A DNA stretch of 21,637 bases from a virus. Under the pieces are notes generated by a model, which was not told the origin of the DNA, made no database searches, and saw only the letters and a program-made list of their open reading frames with translations. Both the position numbers and the translations under genes were made by a program. The number at the start of each line of letters is the position of its first letter. Position 1 is the first letter of the stretch. The stretch spans positions 1-21,637 of the IMG/VR virus record IMGVR_UViG_3300044701_002503; one strand, given 5' to 3'. Positions 21,107 through 21,637 of the stretch are shown here, one piece after another.

Positions 21107-21364
21107 TCAGGCAGCAACGGGAACAGGGCGACGGGTGCGGCGTTTGGCCGCGGCTTTGGGTTTCGCAGCGGGTGTGGGTTGTTTCGGCTTGGCGGGTTCC
21201 TTATGCGGTTGTGGTGTGGGCCGCCAGCCGGCCAGCAGCAGGGCCGTGGCGATGGCGTGGGCCAACACCGGGCGCAGCAGCAGGGCCAGGGCCTCGAGGG
21301 CCAGCCCAGCCCATACAAGGGCGGAGAGCAGTAGATCGCACTCCGCGGGTGTGGTGTTTTTCAT
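21107..21364 (-). CDS. Small membrane protein with basic Pro/Lys-rich tail (85 aa)
   Basis: The ATG at 21364 (MKNTTPAECDLLLSALVWAG) is preferred over a longer opening because the shared GACCAACCACC leader ends 4 nt upstream. Residues about 10-61 are hydrophobic (LALEALALLLRPVLAHAIAT then ALLLAGW, one or two membrane segments). The C-terminus is a low-complexity KPKQPTPAAKPKAAAKRRTR tail that could bind nucleic acid or membrane phosphates. Function unknown. Confidence 0.62.
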   Translation of the reverse strand: MKNTTPAECDLLLSALVWAGLALEALALLLRPVLAHAIATALLLAGWRPTPQPHKEPAKPKQPTPAAKPKAAAKRRTRRPVPVAA

Positions 21365-21368
21365 GGTT

Positions 21369-21401
21369 GGTGGTTGGTCGGGGAGAGGGCACAGAGCCCT
21401 C
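21369..21401 (-). promoter_or_regulatory. Hairpin plus GACCAACCACC leader before the 85-aa gene
   Basis: A perfect 6-bp hairpin GAGGGC/GCCCTC (21385-21401) is followed after 5 nt by GACCAACCACC (21369-21379), which ends 4 nt before the ATG. The same hairpin-then-motif order is seen before the gene at 21589. No Shine-Dalgarno. Confidence 0.5.
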
Positions 21402-21409
21402 CGCACTGG

Positions 21410-21589
21410 TCAGCGCTTCGCCTCCATTGCGGTTTCGATCAGGTGCGCGCAGAGGTTGGACAGGCTGCGGCCCTGCTCAAGCGATGCCGCCAACACCCGC
21501 TCGTGCAGGGTGTGGCTGAGGGTGACGCAAACGCGTTTCGGTGAGCGCTTGGCGCGTGCCAGGCGATCACGCAGGGAGAGAGGTTCCAT
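21410..21589 (-). CDS. Ribbon-helix-helix (CopG/Arc-like) DNA-binding protein, 59 aa
   Basis: Translating the minus strand from the ATG at 21589 to the TGA at 21410 gives 59 aa beginning MEPLSLRDRLARAKRSPKRV. CVTLSHTLHERVLAASLEQG followed by RSLSNLCAHLIETAMEAKR fits the ribbon-helix-helix pattern: a short beta strand (RVCVTLS), helix A (HTLHERVLAASLEQG), a turn (RSLS), and helix B (NLCAHLIETAM). The basic N-terminal arm is like those of Arc/CopG repressors. It is first in the visible early block and carries the hairpin plus GACCAACCACC leader, so it may regulate the early genes. Confidence 0.72.
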   Translation of the reverse strand: MEPLSLRDRLARAKRSPKRVCVTLSHTLHERVLAASLEQGRSLSNLCAHLIETAMEAKR

Positions 21590-21601
21590 GGTTTGGGCCT
21601 C

Positions 21602-21628
21602 GGTGGTTGGTCGCTGGGTGAACCCAGC
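21602..21628 (-). promoter_or_regulatory. Hairpin plus GACCAACCACC leader before the RHH gene
   Basis: A perfect 6-bp hairpin GCTGGG/CCCAGC with a TTCA loop (21613-21628) directly abuts GACCAACCACC (21602-21612), which ends 12 nt before the ATG at 21589. Third copy of the motif and second of the hairpin-motif pair. Confidence 0.5.
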
Positions 21629-21637
21629 AGGGAAGGG

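Noticed and set aside
1-21637. CRISPR arrays, insertion sequences, photosynthesis or other auxiliary metabolic genes, plus-strand genes
   Set aside because: I looked for spaced direct repeats, transposase motifs and cyanophage genes such as psbA, hli and talC and saw none in this window.

Overview
This window looks like most of a T7-like (autographivirus-type) podovirus genome, seen in one orientation. Every gene I can support is on the minus strand, so transcription runs from right to left. GC is high (I estimate low to mid 60s percent, not computed). The best overall match is a cyanopodovirus. The grounds are a T7-type RNA polymerase beside a tyrosine integrase, a 44-nt piece of a tRNA-Leu(UAA) downstream of that integrase (an arrangement I recall from Prochlorococcus phage P-SSP7), the T7 order of virion genes, and a promoter-like motif that resembles the one I recall for Synechococcus phage Syn5. 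A high-GC picocyanobacterial host (Synechococcus/Cyanobium type) is inference. No host gene is visible. Integrase and RNA polymerase are adjacent across the att site, which is the order in an unintegrated (virion or circular) genome, not in an integrated prophage. LAYOUT, right to left (5' to 3' on the minus strand). 21.6-19.7 kb: early/lysogeny block with a ribbon-helix-helix protein, a small membrane protein with a basic tail, a 69-aa unknown, a second small membrane protein, two MarR-like winged-helix proteins, and the integrase. An 11-nt leader motif, GACCAACCACC, precedes three of these genes, and a 26-bp palindrome precedes one winged-helix gene. 18.7-18.5 kb: the 265-nt att region. 18.5-16.1 kb: T7-type RNA polymerase. 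16.0-12.2 kb: DNA metabolism, with an ssDNA-binding protein (gp2.5-like), a RusA resolvase, a NrdR-type zinc-ribbon protein, a run of small overlapping unknown genes, and a 5'-3' exonuclease (gp6-like). 12.2-10.5 kb: a 63-aa unknown and two proteins with a gp7.3-like C-terminal tail. 10.5-0 kb: the morphogenesis block in strict T7 order (portal gp8, scaffold gp9, capsid gp10, terminator, tail tubes gp11 and gp12, internal virion proteins gp13, gp14 and gp15), with gp15 running off the left edge. HOW IT WORKS TOGETHER: the early block would regulate entry into lysis or integration. The RNA polymerase would then read class II and III genes, probably from sites sharing CCCCGTA. I find that 7-mer on the minus strand only in the four gaps before ssb, the 63-aa gene, capsid and gp11. 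A fifth copy faces the other way, toward the integrase. The DNA polymerase and primase-helicase normally found between ssb and exonuclease are not there. The ssDNA-binding protein ends in a bacterial-SSB-like tip (DDEIPF), so the phage may recruit the host replisome. Gene packing is tight, with many ATGA or TGATG overlaps. No gap exceeds 300 nt; the largest, 18476-18740, is described under its att features.
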